DNA of 64,000 nt, taken from positions 1 through 64,000 of the forward strand of contig NZ_JANFQO010000023.1 in the NCBI RefSeq assembly GCF_024437735.1, read 5' to 3'. The translations under genes were made by a program, and so were the position numbers. Below the pieces are notes generated by a model, which saw only the letters and a program-made list of their open reading frames with translations, did no database searches and was not told where the DNA came from. Below, one piece after another: positions 18,363 to 27,852 of the stretch (positions within the stretch are counted from its first letter, which is position 1; every line of letters starts with the position of its first letter). This DNA is from Tahibacter harae. GTDB lineage: Bacteria; Pseudomonadota; Gammaproteobacteria; Xanthomonadales; Rhodanobacteraceae.

Positions 18363-19535
18363 TCAGGCGCGCGCTTTCAGCGCCGCGACCGCCGGCAGTT
18401 CCTTGCCTTCGAGGAATTCCAGGAAGGCGCCGCCGCCGGTGGAGATATAGCTGATGCGGTCTTCCACGCCGTACTTTTCCACCGCGGCCAGGGTGTCGCC
18501 GCCGCCGGCGATGGAGAACGCCGACGAATCGGCGATGGCCTGAGCCAGCACCTGGGTGCCGCGGCCGAAGGCGTCGAACTCGAACACGCCGACCGGGCCG
18601 TTCCACACCACGCTGCCGGCCTTGGCGATCAGCGCCGCGTAGGCCGCGGCGGTCTGCGGGCCTATGTCGAGGATCATGTCCTCGGCCGTCACCGCATCCA
18701 CCGGCTTGACCGTCGCCGGAGCGTCCGCGGCGAAGGCCGGGGCGACCACGACATCGCTGGGAATCGGCACTTCCGCGCCGCGCGCCTTGGCCGCGGCGAT
18801 GATCTGGCGCGCGGTGTCGAGCAGGTCGTTCTCCACCAGCGACTTGCCCACGGCATGGCCGGCCGCGGCGATGAAGGTGTTGGCGATGCCGCCGCCGACG
18901 ATGAGCTGGTCCACCTTGCCGGTGAGGGTCTGCAGCAGCTCCAGCTTGGTCGAGACCTTGGAGCCGGCGACGATGGCCAGCAGCGGCCGCTGCGGGTTTT
19001 CCAGCGCCTTGGCCAGCGCGTCCAGCTCGGCCATCAGCAGCGGGCCGCCGCAGGCGACCTTGGCCGCGCGGATCACGCCGTGAGTCGAGGCCTGGGCGCG
19101 GTGGGCGGTGCCGAAGGCGTCCATCACGAACACGTCGCAGAGCGCCGCGTATTTGGCGCTGAGTTCGGCCGAATCCTTGCCCTCGCCCACGTTCATGCGG
19201 CAGTTCTCCAGCAGCACGACTTCGCCCGCGCCCACGTCGACGCCGCCGAGGTAGTCGCGCAGCAGCTTCACCTCGGTACCCAGGGCCTGGCTCAGCCAGG
19301 CGGCGACCGGGGCCAGCGAATCGGCCTGGCTGAACTGGCCTTCGGTCGGCCGGCCCAGATGCGACATCACCATCACCGCCGCACCGGCCTCGCGCGCCAG
19401 GCGGATGGTCGGCAGCGCAGCGTCCAGGCGCTGGGTCGCCGTGATGCGGCCGTCCTTGATCGGCACGTTGAGGTCTTCGCGGATCAGCACGCGCTTGCCG
19501 CGCAGGTCGAGGTCGGTCATGCGGAGGATGGACAT
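18363..19535 (-). CDS. pgk: Phosphoglycerate kinase
   Basis: A 390-residue monomeric glycolytic kinase. The substrate-binding N-lobe shows REDLNVP, SHLGRP and the basic-patch arginine in [13 protein letters not shown]. The ATP-binding C-lobe shows [19 protein letters not shown] and the terminal [11 protein letters not shown] and STGGGAFLE motifs. Start ATG 19535 follows an AAGGAAG ribosome site; a second ATG at 19520 is in frame but has a worse site. It is transcribed away from the phosphatase gene to its right. Confidence 0.96.
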   Translation of the reverse strand: MSILRMTDLDLRGKRVLIREDLNVPIKDGRITATQRLDAALPTIRLAREAGAAVMVMSHLGRPTEGQFSQADSLAPVAAWLSQALGTEVKLLRDYLGGVDVGAGEVVLLENCRMNVGEGKDSAELSAKYAALCDVFVMDAFGTAHRAQASTHGVIRAAKVACGGPLLMAELDALAKALENPQRPLLAIVAGSKVSTKLELLQTLTGKVDQLIVGGGIANTFIAAAGHAVGKSLVENDLLDTARQIIAAAKARGAEVPIPSDVVVAPAFAADAPATVKPVDAVTAEDMILDIGPQTAAAYAALIAKAGSVVWNGPVGVFEFDAFGRGTQVLAQAIADSSAFSIAGGGDTLAAVEKYGVEDRISYISTGGGAFLEFLEGKELPAVAALKARA

Positions 19536-19951
19536 GGGCTTCCTTGAGGCTGGAGGGGAATACGCGGGCCGCAGCCGCGGCAACCGGCCCGGCGCGCGCC
19601 GATGGCGCCGCGGACCGGCGCGGCGCACCGGAAAAACCATGAATTACAGCGGCGCGGGGCGCGCTTTGCAAATTGCCGCCGGCCACCCGGACGCAAACGC
19701 CGGCGGGAACGGGCCGCCGGCCGCGGCGCCGCCGCCGGCGCAAGGTCTGCAGGAGGTGCGGCCGCCGCCTTCGGGGGCGGCGATGCCATCCGGCCACGGC
19801 CGGGGCCGTGCTACGGCCGCGCTGCGCGCCGCGGGCGCGGCGGATGCACGCCTGCGCGGCAGTTTCCAGCCGCCATAAGTCTAAGCCGCCGCCGCTTGAA
19901 AGCCCGGCCGGGCGCCACTATGCGCACTGCTTTCCGCTGCCCGGCCCGCTC
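19536..19951. other. 416-base divergent intergenic region
   Basis: A very GC-rich stretch between pgk (minus) and the phosphatase gene (plus). It holds several short self-complementary GC runs but no convincing gene. A possible promoter for the rightward gene is listed separately. Confidence 0.6.
19896..19924 (+). promoter_or_regulatory. Possible sigma-70 promoter for the phosphatase gene
   Basis: TTGAAA and TATGCG are separated by 17 bases and end 27 bases before the ATG at 19952. The -35 element is good (5 of 6) and the -10 element poor (3 of 6), so this is only a candidate. Confidence 0.3.
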
Positions 19952-20608
19952 ATGCAACTCGTACTGTTCGACCTCGATGGCACGCTGATCCACTCCGAAG
20001 CCGGCATCGTCGGTTCACTGCGCCACGCTCTGGCCAGCCTCGGCCACGAGGCGCCGCCGCTGGAAGAACTGCGCCGCTGGATAGGCCCGCCGCTGCGGCA
20101 GAGCTTCCCGCAGGTGATCGGCGACGACCCGGGACGGGTCGAGCAGGCCGTGGCCCATTACCGCGAGCGCTTCGACAGCGTGGGCTGGCGCGAGCACGAG
20201 GTCTATGCCGGCATACCCGAGCTGATCGAAACCCTGGCCGCGCAGGGACGCCAGCTCGCCATCGTCACCACCAAGCTGCGCGAGCAGGCCCTGCGCATCG
20301 TCGAGCACCTGCCCTTCGGCCGGCATTTCCACGCCGTCTACGCGCCGACCGGCGAAGGCCGCCATTCGGAGAAGGCCGAAATGATCGCGCGCGCCCTGGC
20401 CGATTTCCGCCGTCCCGCCGACAGCGCCGCGATGATCGGCGACCGGCATTTCGACATCGAAGGCGCCCGCGCCAACGGCGTGCGGGCCCTGGGCGTGGCC
20501 TGGGGCTTCGGCGGCCGCGAGGAACTCGCCGCGGCCGGCGCCGATGCCATTGCGGAACAGCCCGGCGAGCTACTGGGCCTGGTCACGCGCAAGGCCCGGG
20601 CAGCCTGA
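19952..20608 (+). CDS. HAD-family phosphatase, phosphoglycolate-phosphatase-like
   Basis: A 218-residue HAD hydrolase. Motif I is LFDLDGTLIHSE with the two catalytic aspartates, a helical C1 cap follows, motif II is IVTTKL, motif III is the lysine in HSEKAEM, and motif IV is MIGDRHFDIEGA. This is the Gph/PpaX-like pattern. Gph detoxifies 2-phosphoglycolate; some relatives hydrolyse pyrophosphate or 5'-nucleotides. Start at ATG 19952, where the motif I strand begins; the frame upstream is low-complexity. Confidence 0.85.
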   Translation: MQLVLFDLDGTLIHSEAGIVGSLRHALASLGHEAPPLEELRRWIGPPLRQSFPQVIGDDPGRVEQAVAHYRERFDSVGWREHEVYAGIPELIETLAAQGRQLAIVTTKLREQALRIVEHLPFGRHFHAVYAPTGEGRHSEKAEMIARALADFRRPADSAAMIGDRHFDIEGARANGVRALGVAWGFGGREELAAAGADAIAEQPGELLGLVTRKARAA

Positions 20609-20617
20609 TTCCCGCCC

Positions 20618-20649
20618 GGTCCGGCGGCGCGGTTGCGCACCGCCGGACC
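20618..20649. terminator. Hairpin between convergent genes
   Basis: A perfect 10-base-pair inverted repeat (20618-20627 with 20640-20649, 12-base loop) lies in the 53-base gap between the two converging stops. It has no T run, so it may be a processing hairpin or a weak bidirectional terminator. Confidence 0.45.
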
Positions 20650-20661
20650 GGCGCAAGCGCG

Positions 20662-21513
20662 TTACAGCGAAACCGCGTCCTGGCGGTATTCGAAATAGAA
20701 CCACCAGCCGCTTTCGCCGTTGCGCGTGTCCACGCCGCCGGCCACGTCGGCCTTGCAGCTGCCGGCACCGCCGGGCAGCAGCGAGGCCAGGCTGCGGCTG
20801 CTGCCGTTGATGTCGACCATGATGGTCGCCGCATCGCTGGCGCGCAGGAAACCGCGCATCAGGCCGCCGCCGGTGGAACCCGTGGCCGCCGGCAGCGGCG
20901 CGGCGAAGGCCGTGCCCAGCAGCGGAATATCGACCGCGCCTGCGTCCAGCACGATATCGGCCGCGCTGCTGACGTAGCAGATGCCGCCGGGCTGGGGCAC
21001 CGGCGCCCCCGAACCCCAGCTGCTGGTGGTGCCGGCCAGCGGTTCCAGGCAATGCTGGGCCGGCGTGGCGCTGAGATCGAACACCGCGTGCCGCCGCACT
21101 GACGCCGCCGGGCCGGTGTCGGGGCTGCAGATCCGCGGCGTCGCCACGGTGCAGCTGCCGCTGGTGCTGGTGGTCACGCCCGGCCGGGCGCCGTTGTCCA
21201 GCGGCCGGAACAGCAGCAGCGGACTGGTATCGAGCAGGCCGTCGGCATTGCTGTCGGCGGCCAGGTTCGCCGCGATCTGCGCATTCAGGCCCAGGCTGGG
21301 CACATCGGTCGCATCGGTGCACAGCGTGCTGCCGGCCACCTGCACCGGTACAAATACGTGCGGATCGCGCAGTTGCAGCTGGCCGAGGCGGTAGATGCTG
21401 CTCGCGGGCGACTCGAAGCCATCGCCGAAATCGAACAGCAGCGGCACTTCGGCCGCCTGGGCGGCACCGGCAAGGGCGCAGGAAGCAAACAGGAACGCGA
21501 CACGCAGGGACAT
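20662..21513 (-). CDS. Secreted protein of unknown function
   Basis: A 283-residue product from ATG 21513 with a clear signal peptide (MSLRVAFLFASCALAGAAQA, cut after AQA). The mature protein begins AEVPLLFDFGDGFESP, so an F-x-DGFE-like string lies near its N-terminus. Eight or so cysteines are spread through the chain, suggesting disulfides. The rest is Ser/Thr/Gly-rich and probably beta-structured, ending WWFYFEYRQDAVSL. I do not recognise a family. It is convergent with the phosphatase gene and lies downstream, on the same strand, of a damaged gene whose C-terminal tail is related to the same motif. Confidence 0.7.
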   Translation of the reverse strand: MSLRVAFLFASCALAGAAQAAEVPLLFDFGDGFESPASSIYRLGQLQLRDPHVFVPVQVAGSTLCTDATDVPSLGLNAQIAANLAADSNADGLLDTSPLLLFRPLDNGARPGVTTSTSGSCTVATPRICSPDTGPAASVRRHAVFDLSATPAQHCLEPLAGTTSSWGSGAPVPQPGGICYVSSAADIVLDAGAVDIPLLGTAFAAPLPAATGSTGGGLMRGFLRASDAATIMVDINGSSRSLASLLPGGAGSCKADVAGGVDTRNGESGWWFYFEYRQDAVSL

Positions 21514-21737
21514 GGCAGCGGCCTCGGCTGGAAAAGGTGCGTAACTGTAACCAAGCCGCGCGCCGCTGGCGCGGCCGGCTGCGCCGCCCCTGCGGACGAT
21601 GCACCGGACCGCGCCGGGGAAAGCGCCAGCGTTTCCCGCACCGCGGCGTGCATGCCTCGCACAGCGCAGGACGCCGTGCCGTCGGTTTGCCCGTTTGCGG
21701 CAATCGCAACCCTGCGGAAATTGCCGCGAAAACCGCA
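21514..21737. other. Intergenic stretch with no gene seen
   Basis: The 224 bases upstream of the secreted-protein gene contain no supported gene. It presumably carries that gene's promoter, but I see no convincing -35/-10 pair. Confidence 0.5.
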
Positions 21738-22021
21738 TCACTCCCGCTGGAAACCGTAGCGGAAGATCAGATCGTCGCCGGTGGAAACCGAGACTTCCTG
21801 CGGCCCTATGTCGATGGGCCCCGGCGAGTTCGGAAATGCGGCCAGGTCTATCAGGCGGAAGTTGCCCCCCAACATCGGTGCCCGGCGCGCCGCTTCCGTC
21901 GGAGGAAGTCGGGTATTCGGTCAGGCAGCGGTCGACCACGGGGCTGAAGCGGCTGCCGTTGCTGGCGAACACCCGGCAGTCATCGCCACGCTGGCGGAAT
22001 AGCGGATCGCCGGTGCTGGTG
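21738..22021 (-). pseudogene. C-terminal remnant of a secreted protein, frameshifted
   Basis: On the minus strand one frame reads protein-like sequence (GDPLFRQRGDDCRVFASNG, then FSPVVDRCLTEYPTSS) up to a run of six G at 21865-21870. The next frame then continues NFRLIDLAAFPNSPGPIDIG and ends DDLIFRYGFQRE at 21738. With five G instead of six the two join into one open frame. There is no start: the upstream end runs directly into the 3' end of the blaR1-like gene. I read it as the 3' piece of a gene whose tail resembles the LF-x-DGFE endings elsewhere in the window. A sequencing indel cannot be ruled out, but the missing 5' part still makes it a fragment. Confidence 0.5.
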
Positions 22022-23269
22022 CTACGGCGCCGCCGTTCTGCCCAACGGCGGGCCGTCACTGCGCCGCACCAGCAGTTCCAGCTCGATCGCCTCGGCGGGA
22101 TTCGCACTGTCGAAGCGCAGGCTGCCGGCCTCGCCGTCGCGCAGCCAGATTTCCGGGTGGGCGACGGCGCGGCCGTCGCGCTGCAGCGTCGCGACCAGGC
22201 GTATTGTGTCGGCCGATACCGGCGTGGCCACGAATTCAGCCTGCCAGCGCGGTACGCCGGTGTCGCTGGCTACGGCGAAACGCTCGCCGAAGCGGTTGAC
22301 CAGGCGCACCGGCCGCGCGTCCTTGCCCGGCGCGCGCAGCACGATCTGCGCGTCGACGAAGCCGGCCGCCGCCGGCGGCTGCGCGGCCCAGACCACGGCG
22401 GCCGTCAGCAATGCCAGCAGTGCCGCACCCGCCGCGCCAAGACGGCGGCGATATTTTCCAATTGACTGATTATTCAACATATGGATTCTCTGCTTGAGCG
22501 GATGGACTGAACGCCAACCGCAGCCCAGCGCGCCTTGCCCTTGCCTGGGCGCCGCTTCGCCGAGCTGGGCTTTCAGCATCGCGCCGGCATAGCACCGCCG
22601 CGCTTGCGGAAATCGGGCCGCGACTGCAGCGTCGCAGGCCAGTTCCTGGTCCTGGCGCAGGCGGGTCGCGGCGAAATGCAGCAAAGGGTTGAACCAGAAC
22701 AGGCCGCGCAGCAGCAGCGCCGCCGCATTCGCGAACAGGTCGCCGCGGCGCAGATGCACGATTTCGTGGGCCAGGATCAGGCGCCGCTCGCGTGCCTCGT
22801 AGCGCCGGCGGAAATCCGCCGGCAACACCACGCGGGGCCGCAGCAGGCCGAGCAGGCAGGGGCCGCCTTCGCCGCGCAGCACCGGCCCGCGCCACGGGCG
22901 CAGACGCAGTCCGCGGCGGAAACGCCGCTGGTGCAGCGCGGACAGCAGCAGAAAGCCCAGCGCACCGGCCAGCCAGAGCGCGCCCAGCGGCGACGCCGGC
23001 AATAGCGCCACCGCGCGGCCCGAAGCCGCGAGCAGATCGCCGGCGCCGGCAACACCCGGCACTACGGCGACGGACAACGGCCGCGACAGCCGCATCAGCG
23101 GCAGCAGCGCCGCGAGCAGCGCCGCCGGCACCGTCCACCAGGCGCGGTAGGCCGCCAGGGCACCGCCGGCGCGACGCAGCGGCCTGCGCAGCAGCAGCAC
23201 GGCCAATGCCGCCACGCTGACGGCGAGATTGGCGCCGCTCAGCGCCTGCAGCCAGGCACTATTCGTCAT
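22022..23269 (-). CDS. BlaR1-like M56 membrane metallopeptidase
   Basis: A 415-residue protein with several membrane helices in the first 115 residues. A cytoplasmic M56 zinc-peptidase domain carries HEIVH (168-172), followed by a helix with DQELACDAAV, typical of the family. A further helix lies at about 279-300, and a periplasmic beta-rich tail replaces the penicillin-sensing domain of classical BlaR1. Such proteins sense an envelope signal and cleave the partner BlaI repressor. The ATG overlaps the blaI stop by 11 bases. The last residues abut a gene fragment, so the C-terminus may have been altered by a deletion. Confidence 0.85.
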   Translation of the reverse strand: MTNSAWLQALSGANLAVSVAALAVLLLRRPLRRAGGALAAYRAWWTVPAALLAALLPLMRLSRPLSVAVVPGVAGAGDLLAASGRAVALLPASPLGALWLAGALGFLLLSALHQRRFRRGLRLRPWRGPVLRGEGGPCLLGLLRPRVVLPADFRRRYEARERRLILAHEIVHLRRGDLFANAAALLLRGLFWFNPLLHFAATRLRQDQELACDAAVAARFPQARRCYAGAMLKAQLGEAAPRQGQGALGCGWRSVHPLKQRIHMLNNQSIGKYRRRLGAAGAALLALLTAAVVWAAQPPAAAGFVDAQIVLRAPGKDARPVRLVNRFGERFAVASDTGVPRWQAEFVATPVSADTIRLVATLQRDGRAVAHPEIWLRDGEAGSLRFDSANPAEAIELELLVRRSDGPPLGRTAAP

Positions 23270-23627
23270 CGGGCAGCTCGGCGATCAGGCGCTTGAGTTC
23301 GGCGATATCGGCGGCGCCAAGTTTCTGCCGGGCGGAAAAATGCGCGACCAGCGGCGCGAGGCGGCCGTCGAACAGGCGATCCAGCAGGTCCTTGCTCTGC
23401 GCGTGCACATAGGCTTCGCGCTGCAACAGCGGGCTGTAGAGATAGCGCCGGCCTTCCTTGACCGCGGCGATTGCGCCCTTGTTGAGCAGGCGGTTGAGCA
23501 AGGTCTTGACCGTGGCTTCCTGCCACTGCCGCGCCGCGCCGAGCGCGGCGGCGATTTCCTCGGCGGTCAACGGGTGCCGCTCCCACAGCACTTGCATGAC
23601 GGCACTTTCGGCTTCGCTGATGGGCAT
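23259..23627 (-). CDS. BlaI/MecI/CopY-family repressor
   Basis: A 122-residue winged-helix repressor. The N-terminal DNA-binding region has SEAESAVMQVLWERHPLTAE and a recognition helix with TVKTLLNRLLNKG. The C-terminal helices form the dimer interface. It pairs with the M56 peptidase gene that overlaps its 3' end. The palindrome just upstream (23633-23668) is its likely operator, implying autoregulation. What the pair controls besides itself is unknown. Confidence 0.9.
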   Translation of the reverse strand: MPISEAESAVMQVLWERHPLTAEEIAAALGAARQWQEATVKTLLNRLLNKGAIAAVKEGRRYLYSPLLQREAYVHAQSKDLLDRLFDGRLAPLVAHFSARQKLGAADIAELKRLIAELPDDE

Positions 23628-23632
23628 AGGGA

Positions 23633-23668
23633 TTACATGCGTAAACGATAATTCATTTACGCATGTAA
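23633..23668. promoter_or_regulatory. Operator palindrome of the BlaI-type repressor
   Basis: A perfect 13-base inverted repeat: TTACATGCGTAAA at 23633-23645 and its complement at 23656-23668, with a 10-base AT-rich centre. Each arm is itself nearly symmetric (TTAC-N4-GTAA), like the TACA/TGTA half-sites of BlaI and MecI operators. It begins 6 bases before the repressor start codon, so bound repressor would block the promoter or initiation. Confidence 0.8.
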
Positions 23669-23713
23669 TCGATGGCAGCGCAAGAGGCCGCGGCAGTCAG
23701 GCCGCGGCCGGGC

Positions 23714-24490
23714 TCATTTCTCCACGAACGCCCGCTCGATCACGTAATCCCCCGGCGTGCCTATGCGCGGCGACACCACGAAGCCGCGGCTGTCGAGCAG
23801 TTGCGACAGCGAGGCCAGCATGGCCGGGCTGCCGCAGATCATGGCGCGGTCGTGGGCAGGATCGAGCGGCGGCAGGCCGATGTCAGCGCAGAGCTTGCCG
23901 CTGGCCAGCAGTTCGTCCAGGCGGCCCTGGTGGTGGAAGGGCTCGCGCGTGACGGTGGGGTAGTAGATCAGCTTGTCGCGCACCAGTTCGCCCAGGTACT
24001 CGTGCTGCGGCAACTCGTGTTCGAGGTAGTCGCGGTAGGCCAGGTCGTTGACGTGGCGCACGCCGTGCGTCAGCACGACCTTGTCGAAGCGCTCGTAGGT
24101 TTCCGGATCGCGCACCAGGGACAGGAACGGGGCCAGCCCCGTTCCCGTGGACAGCAGGTACAGATGCTTCGCCGGCTTGAGATCGTGCAGCAGCAGGGTG
24201 CCGGTGGGCTTCCTGCTGATGAGGATCTCGTCGCCCTCCTTCAGGTGCTGCAGGCGCGAGGTGAGCGGACCGTTGGGCACCTTGATGCTGAAGAACTCCA
24301 GGTGTTCCTCGTAGTTGGCGCTGGCCACGCTGTAGGCGCGCACCAGCGGCCGGCCTTCGTTCATCAGGCCGATCATCAGGAACTGGCCGTTCTCGAAGCG
24401 CAGGCCGGCGTCGCGGGTGCAGGTGAAGCTGAAAAGGTGCTCGTTCCAGTGCCGTACCGCCAGCACGTGTTCCGTTTCAAATGCCGCCAT
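23714..24490 (-). CDS. fpr: Ferredoxin/flavodoxin-NADP+ reductase
   Basis: A 258-residue Fpr of the bacterial subclass I type. The FAD domain has the RAYSVAS motif and the NADP domain has STGTGLAPFLSL and ICGSPAML. The family C-terminal end (AFVEK) is present. It moves electrons between NADPH and ferredoxin or flavodoxin, often for iron-sulfur repair and oxidative stress. It starts one base after the tkt stop, so the two are one operon, which fits NADPH supply from the pentose-phosphate route. Confidence 0.93.
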   Translation of the reverse strand: MAAFETEHVLAVRHWNEHLFSFTCTRDAGLRFENGQFLMIGLMNEGRPLVRAYSVASANYEEHLEFFSIKVPNGPLTSRLQHLKEGDEILISRKPTGTLLLHDLKPAKHLYLLSTGTGLAPFLSLVRDPETYERFDKVVLTHGVRHVNDLAYRDYLEHELPQHEYLGELVRDKLIYYPTVTREPFHHQGRLDELLASGKLCADIGLPPLDPAHDRAMICGSPAMLASLSQLLDSRGFVVSPRIGTPGDYVIERAFVEK

Positions 24491-24491
24491 T

Positions 24492-26489
24492 TCAGATCCG
24501 CGCCTTCACCGCATCGACGATGCGCTCCACGCTGAAACCGAAATGCGCGAACAGCTTGTCCGCCGGCGCCGAGGCGCCGAAGCTGGCAATGCCGATCACT
24601 TCGCCGTCCAGGCCGACATACTTGCGCCAGAAATCCGGATGCGCGGCTTCCACCGCCACGCGCGCGCGACACCAGGACGGCAGCACGGATTCGCGGTATT
24701 CCGGCGGCTGCGCATCGAACTGCTCGGTGCAGGGCATGGACACGACACGCACGCGCACGCCCTGCTGTTCCAGGGTGCGCATGGCGTCCATGGCCAGGCC
24801 GACTTCGGAGCCGGTGGCGATCAGGATGGCCTGGAACTTGGCGTCGTTGGGATCGCTGAGCACATAGCCGCCGCGCGCGATGTCGCCGACCTGCTCGGCC
24901 GTGCGCAGCTGGTGCTGCAGGTTCTGGCGCGAGAACACCAGGCAGGACGGGCCTTCGCGGCGTTCGATCGCCGATTTCCAGCTCACCGCCGATTCCACCG
25001 CGTCGCAGGGACGCCAGACGCGGTTGTTGGGGATGTAGCGCAGGCTGGCGAGGTGCTCGATGGGCTGGTGGGTGGGGCCGTCCTCGCCCAGGCCGATGGA
25101 ATCGTGGGTGTAGACGTGGATGGCGTGGGCCGGGATCAGCGCCGACATGCGCACGGCGTTGCGCGCGTAGTCGGAGAACACCAGGAAGGTCGCGTCGTAG
25201 GGAATGAAGCCGCCGTGCAGGGCCATGCCGTTGGCGATCGCGGTCATGCCGAACTCGCGCACGCCGAAATACACGTAATTGGCATTGGCGTCGCCGGAAT
25301 TGACATCCTTGGAACCTTTCCACAAGGTCAAATTGGAATGGGCCAGGTCGGCCGAGCCGCCGATCAGCTCCGGCAGCTTGGGACCGAAGGCTTCCAGCGC
25401 CATCTGCGAGGCCTTGCGCGAGGCGACCACCGGCCCCTCGGCCTGCAGCCTGGCGATGTAGGCGTCGGCGTGGGCGCTCCAGTCGGCCGGCAGTTCGTTG
25501 TTGAGACGGCGCTCGAATTCGGCGGCCAGGTCCGGATGCACGTTGCGGTAGCGCTCGAACAGCGCGTTCCAGCGCGTCTCGCGCTCGGCGCCGCGGGCTT
25601 CGGCATTCCAGGCGTGGTAGATGGTGTCGGGGATGACGAAGGGCTCGTGGTTCCAGCCCAGCTTCTCGCGCGTCAGCGCGATCTCGTCCTTGCCCAGCGG
25701 CGCGCCGTGCGCGCCTTCGGTGTTCTGCTTGTTGGGCGCGCCGTAGCCGATGACGGTCTTGCAGCAGATCAGGGTCGGCTTGTCGGCATCGACGCCGGCG
25801 GAGACGATGGCGGCCTTGATCGCCTCGGGATTGTGGCCGTCGACGTCGCGGATCACTTCCCAGCCGTAGGCCTCGAAGCGCGCGGCGGTGTCGTCGGTGA
25901 ACCAGCCGCCGACCTTGCCGTCGATGGAGATGTTGTTGTCGTCGTACAGCGCGATCAGCTTGCCCAGCTTGAAGGTGCCGGCCAGCGAGCAGGCTTCGTG
26001 CGAGATGCCTTCCATCAGGCAGCCGTCGCCGAGGAAGACGTAGGTGTAGTGGTCGACCACGGCGTAGTCGGGCCGGTTGAAGCGCGCCGCGAGCACCTTC
26101 TCCGCCAGCGCCATGCCGACGGCGTTGGCCAGGCCCTGGCCAAGCGGGCCGGTAGTGGTTTCCACGCCTGGGGTCTCGTGCCGCTCGGGGTGGCCGGCGG
26201 TGCGCGAATGCAGCTGGCGGAAGCGCTTGAGTTCACTGATCGGCAGGTCATAGCCGGTCAGGTGCAGCAGCGAGTACAGCAGCATGGAACCGTGGCCGTT
26301 GGACAGCACGAAGCGGTCGCGGTTGAACCACTGCGGGTTCTTGGGGTTGTGGCTGAGGAAGTCGTTCCACAGCACTTCGGCGATGTCGGCCATGCCCATG
26401 GGCATGCCCGGATGACCGGACTTGGCAGCTTCGACCGCATCCATGGACAGCGCACGGATGGCGTTGGCGAGTTCTTTACGGCTAGACAT
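24492..26489 (-). CDS. tkt: Transketolase
   Basis: A 665-residue thiamine-diphosphate enzyme of the pentose phosphate pathway. The start at ATG 26489 ([19 protein letters not shown]) fits the family; the open frame beyond it does not. Substrate- and cofactor-binding motifs include [22 protein letters not shown] and [13 protein letters not shown] with the metal-binding GD...N pattern. The pyrimidine domain has [13 protein letters not shown], and [14 protein letters not shown] is the transketolase motif. It would also supply ribose-5-phosphate, the source of the PRPP used by the UbiA-type enzyme of the pentose operon at 33131, though the link is only metabolic. Confidence 0.96.
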   Translation of the reverse strand: MSSRKELANAIRALSMDAVEAAKSGHPGMPMGMADIAEVLWNDFLSHNPKNPQWFNRDRFVLSNGHGSMLLYSLLHLTGYDLPISELKRFRQLHSRTAGHPERHETPGVETTTGPLGQGLANAVGMALAEKVLAARFNRPDYAVVDHYTYVFLGDGCLMEGISHEACSLAGTFKLGKLIALYDDNNISIDGKVGGWFTDDTAARFEAYGWEVIRDVDGHNPEAIKAAIVSAGVDADKPTLICCKTVIGYGAPNKQNTEGAHGAPLGKDEIALTREKLGWNHEPFVIPDTIYHAWNAEARGAERETRWNALFERYRNVHPDLAAEFERRLNNELPADWSAHADAYIARLQAEGPVVASRKASQMALEAFGPKLPELIGGSADLAHSNLTLWKGSKDVNSGDANANYVYFGVREFGMTAIANGMALHGGFIPYDATFLVFSDYARNAVRMSALIPAHAIHVYTHDSIGLGEDGPTHQPIEHLASLRYIPNNRVWRPCDAVESAVSWKSAIERREGPSCLVFSRQNLQHQLRTAEQVGDIARGGYVLSDPNDAKFQAILIATGSEVGLAMDAMRTLEQQGVRVRVVSMPCTEQFDAQPPEYRESVLPSWCRARVAVEAAHPDFWRKYVGLDGEVIGIASFGASAPADKLFAHFGFSVERIVDAVKARI

Positions 26490-26757
26490 GGGCAGACCCG
26501 GCGGAGATGAAGACGCTGGCGGCAGCCTGGAACCGGCCCGGGCGGGCCTGGGCTGCCGCAAAGGGCCGCTATTGTCGCCCAAGCGCCGCGGAAAGTCGCC
26601 CGTTGCGGGCGCGCCGGCGCGGGCAGATTGCCGCAGGGTGCGCGGCGCTTATGCCCTGGACAGGGCCGCGCGGCTGTGGCCGCGGCGTGTGGAGGCCAGG
26701 CCGCCCGCGTCAGCGGCCTGCGTCGAGGCAGCGGCGACTTCACCGCCGCCGCGGCGG

Positions 26758-27612
26758 CTAGAACTCCGCGCGCCGGGCCTTGCCCCCGATCACGCTGAGC
26801 CGCGGCGCCTGGCGCTGCGGCGGCCGCGCCGGCGCGACCCGGGCCAGCAGATCGGCGATGCCGCAGGCCGGCAGGGCGCTGAACACGCGCGCCAGCGGGC
26901 GCAGGTCGGCCAGCAGGAAGACGCTGATATAGGGCGTCTGCAACAGGCGGCGCGCGCCGAAGCCCAGCGACAGCGATTCCAGCGCACTGCCGCGCGGCAC
27001 CCACCACAGCGCCCGGCTCACGCCCTGGCCCTGAGCCAGGTCCAGCAAGGGCTTGAGCAGCTGCTTGAGCGGGGTGAAACCGCGGCGGTAGCGCGAGGCC
27101 AGGCCTATGCCGCCGACGGCGAGCACCGCCGCGTCGCCGACATGGGCATTGGCGCGGCGTTCCAGCACGCGCCAGTCCTCGCTGCCCAGATGGGCCAGCG
27201 CCGGCACCTGGCGGAAATGCTGCAAGGTCTCGTCCAGCGCGCCCAGCCGGCCCCAGGCGTAGCCGCCGACGCCGCCCTCGGGCGTGGCCAGCAGCGCGGC
27301 GGTGCAATGTCCGCAGAGTTCGCGCGCCAGCCGGCGCGCGAAGGCCGCCGGGGTGTCCGGATCCGGCAGCTGCACCGGGCGCATGAGATCGTGGTGCAGC
27401 CGGCAGAATTCGTCGACATAGCCCAGCCGGTCCAGCGTATGGACGCTGTCGTACAGGGCCACGCCGTGGCTGGGTTCCTGGGCACGCGCCTTGCGCAGGC
27501 GCCAGGCCTGCCAACGCCAGAACCCGCGTACCCGCCAGCCGGGAAAGGTGAGCGCGGCATGTGCCGCCGCGGAAGGAACTGCACCGGCAAGATCGACCGG
27601 ATGGGCTGCCAT
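26758..27612 (-). CDS. Uncharacterised protein, possibly GNAT-like
   Basis: A 284-residue soluble protein from ATG 27612, which has a strong GGGGAG ribosome site. It is rich in Arg and Leu. The second half (about 155-245) holds AVGGIGLASRYRRGFTPLKQ and ALESLSLGFGARRL, which resemble the cofactor-loop and late-strand pattern of GNAT acyltransferases. The match is weak, and no second domain is recognisable. It stands alone between the kinase gene and tkt. I regard the gene as real and its function as unknown. Confidence 0.6.
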   Translation of the reverse strand: MAAHPVDLAGAVPSAAAHAALTFPGWRVRGFWRWQAWRLRKARAQEPSHGVALYDSVHTLDRLGYVDEFCRLHHDLMRPVQLPDPDTPAAFARRLARELCGHCTAALLATPEGGVGGYAWGRLGALDETLQHFRQVPALAHLGSEDWRVLERRANAHVGDAAVLAVGGIGLASRYRRGFTPLKQLLKPLLDLAQGQGVSRALWWVPRGSALESLSLGFGARRLLQTPYISVFLLADLRPLARVFSALPACGIADLLARVAPARPPQRQAPRLSVIGGKARRAEF

Positions 27613-27852
27613 GACAGGTCTCCCCTGAAGAGACGTCAGCAACACGTTTGCCTGCGGAAAGCCACTATCCCGCTGTTGCCGCGGGCCGGCAAGTAAACAA
27701 AAGGTACGTGGCCGTACCGGCACGGCGCCGCGCTTCCGGCCGCCGCGGCGGGCACGCCGCGGCGACGGGCCGGCCCGCATCGGCAGCGGAACATCGGCGC
27801 ACCGCCGCCGCCCTGCACTTCGCCGCAAGAAGCTGAAATTCCGATAGTTTCT

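Noticed and set aside
26500-26570. Inverted repeat GGCAGCC...GGGCTGCC upstream of tkt as a riboswitch or leader
   Set aside because: No thiamine-type (THI box) sequence or T run; the loop is simply GC-rich.
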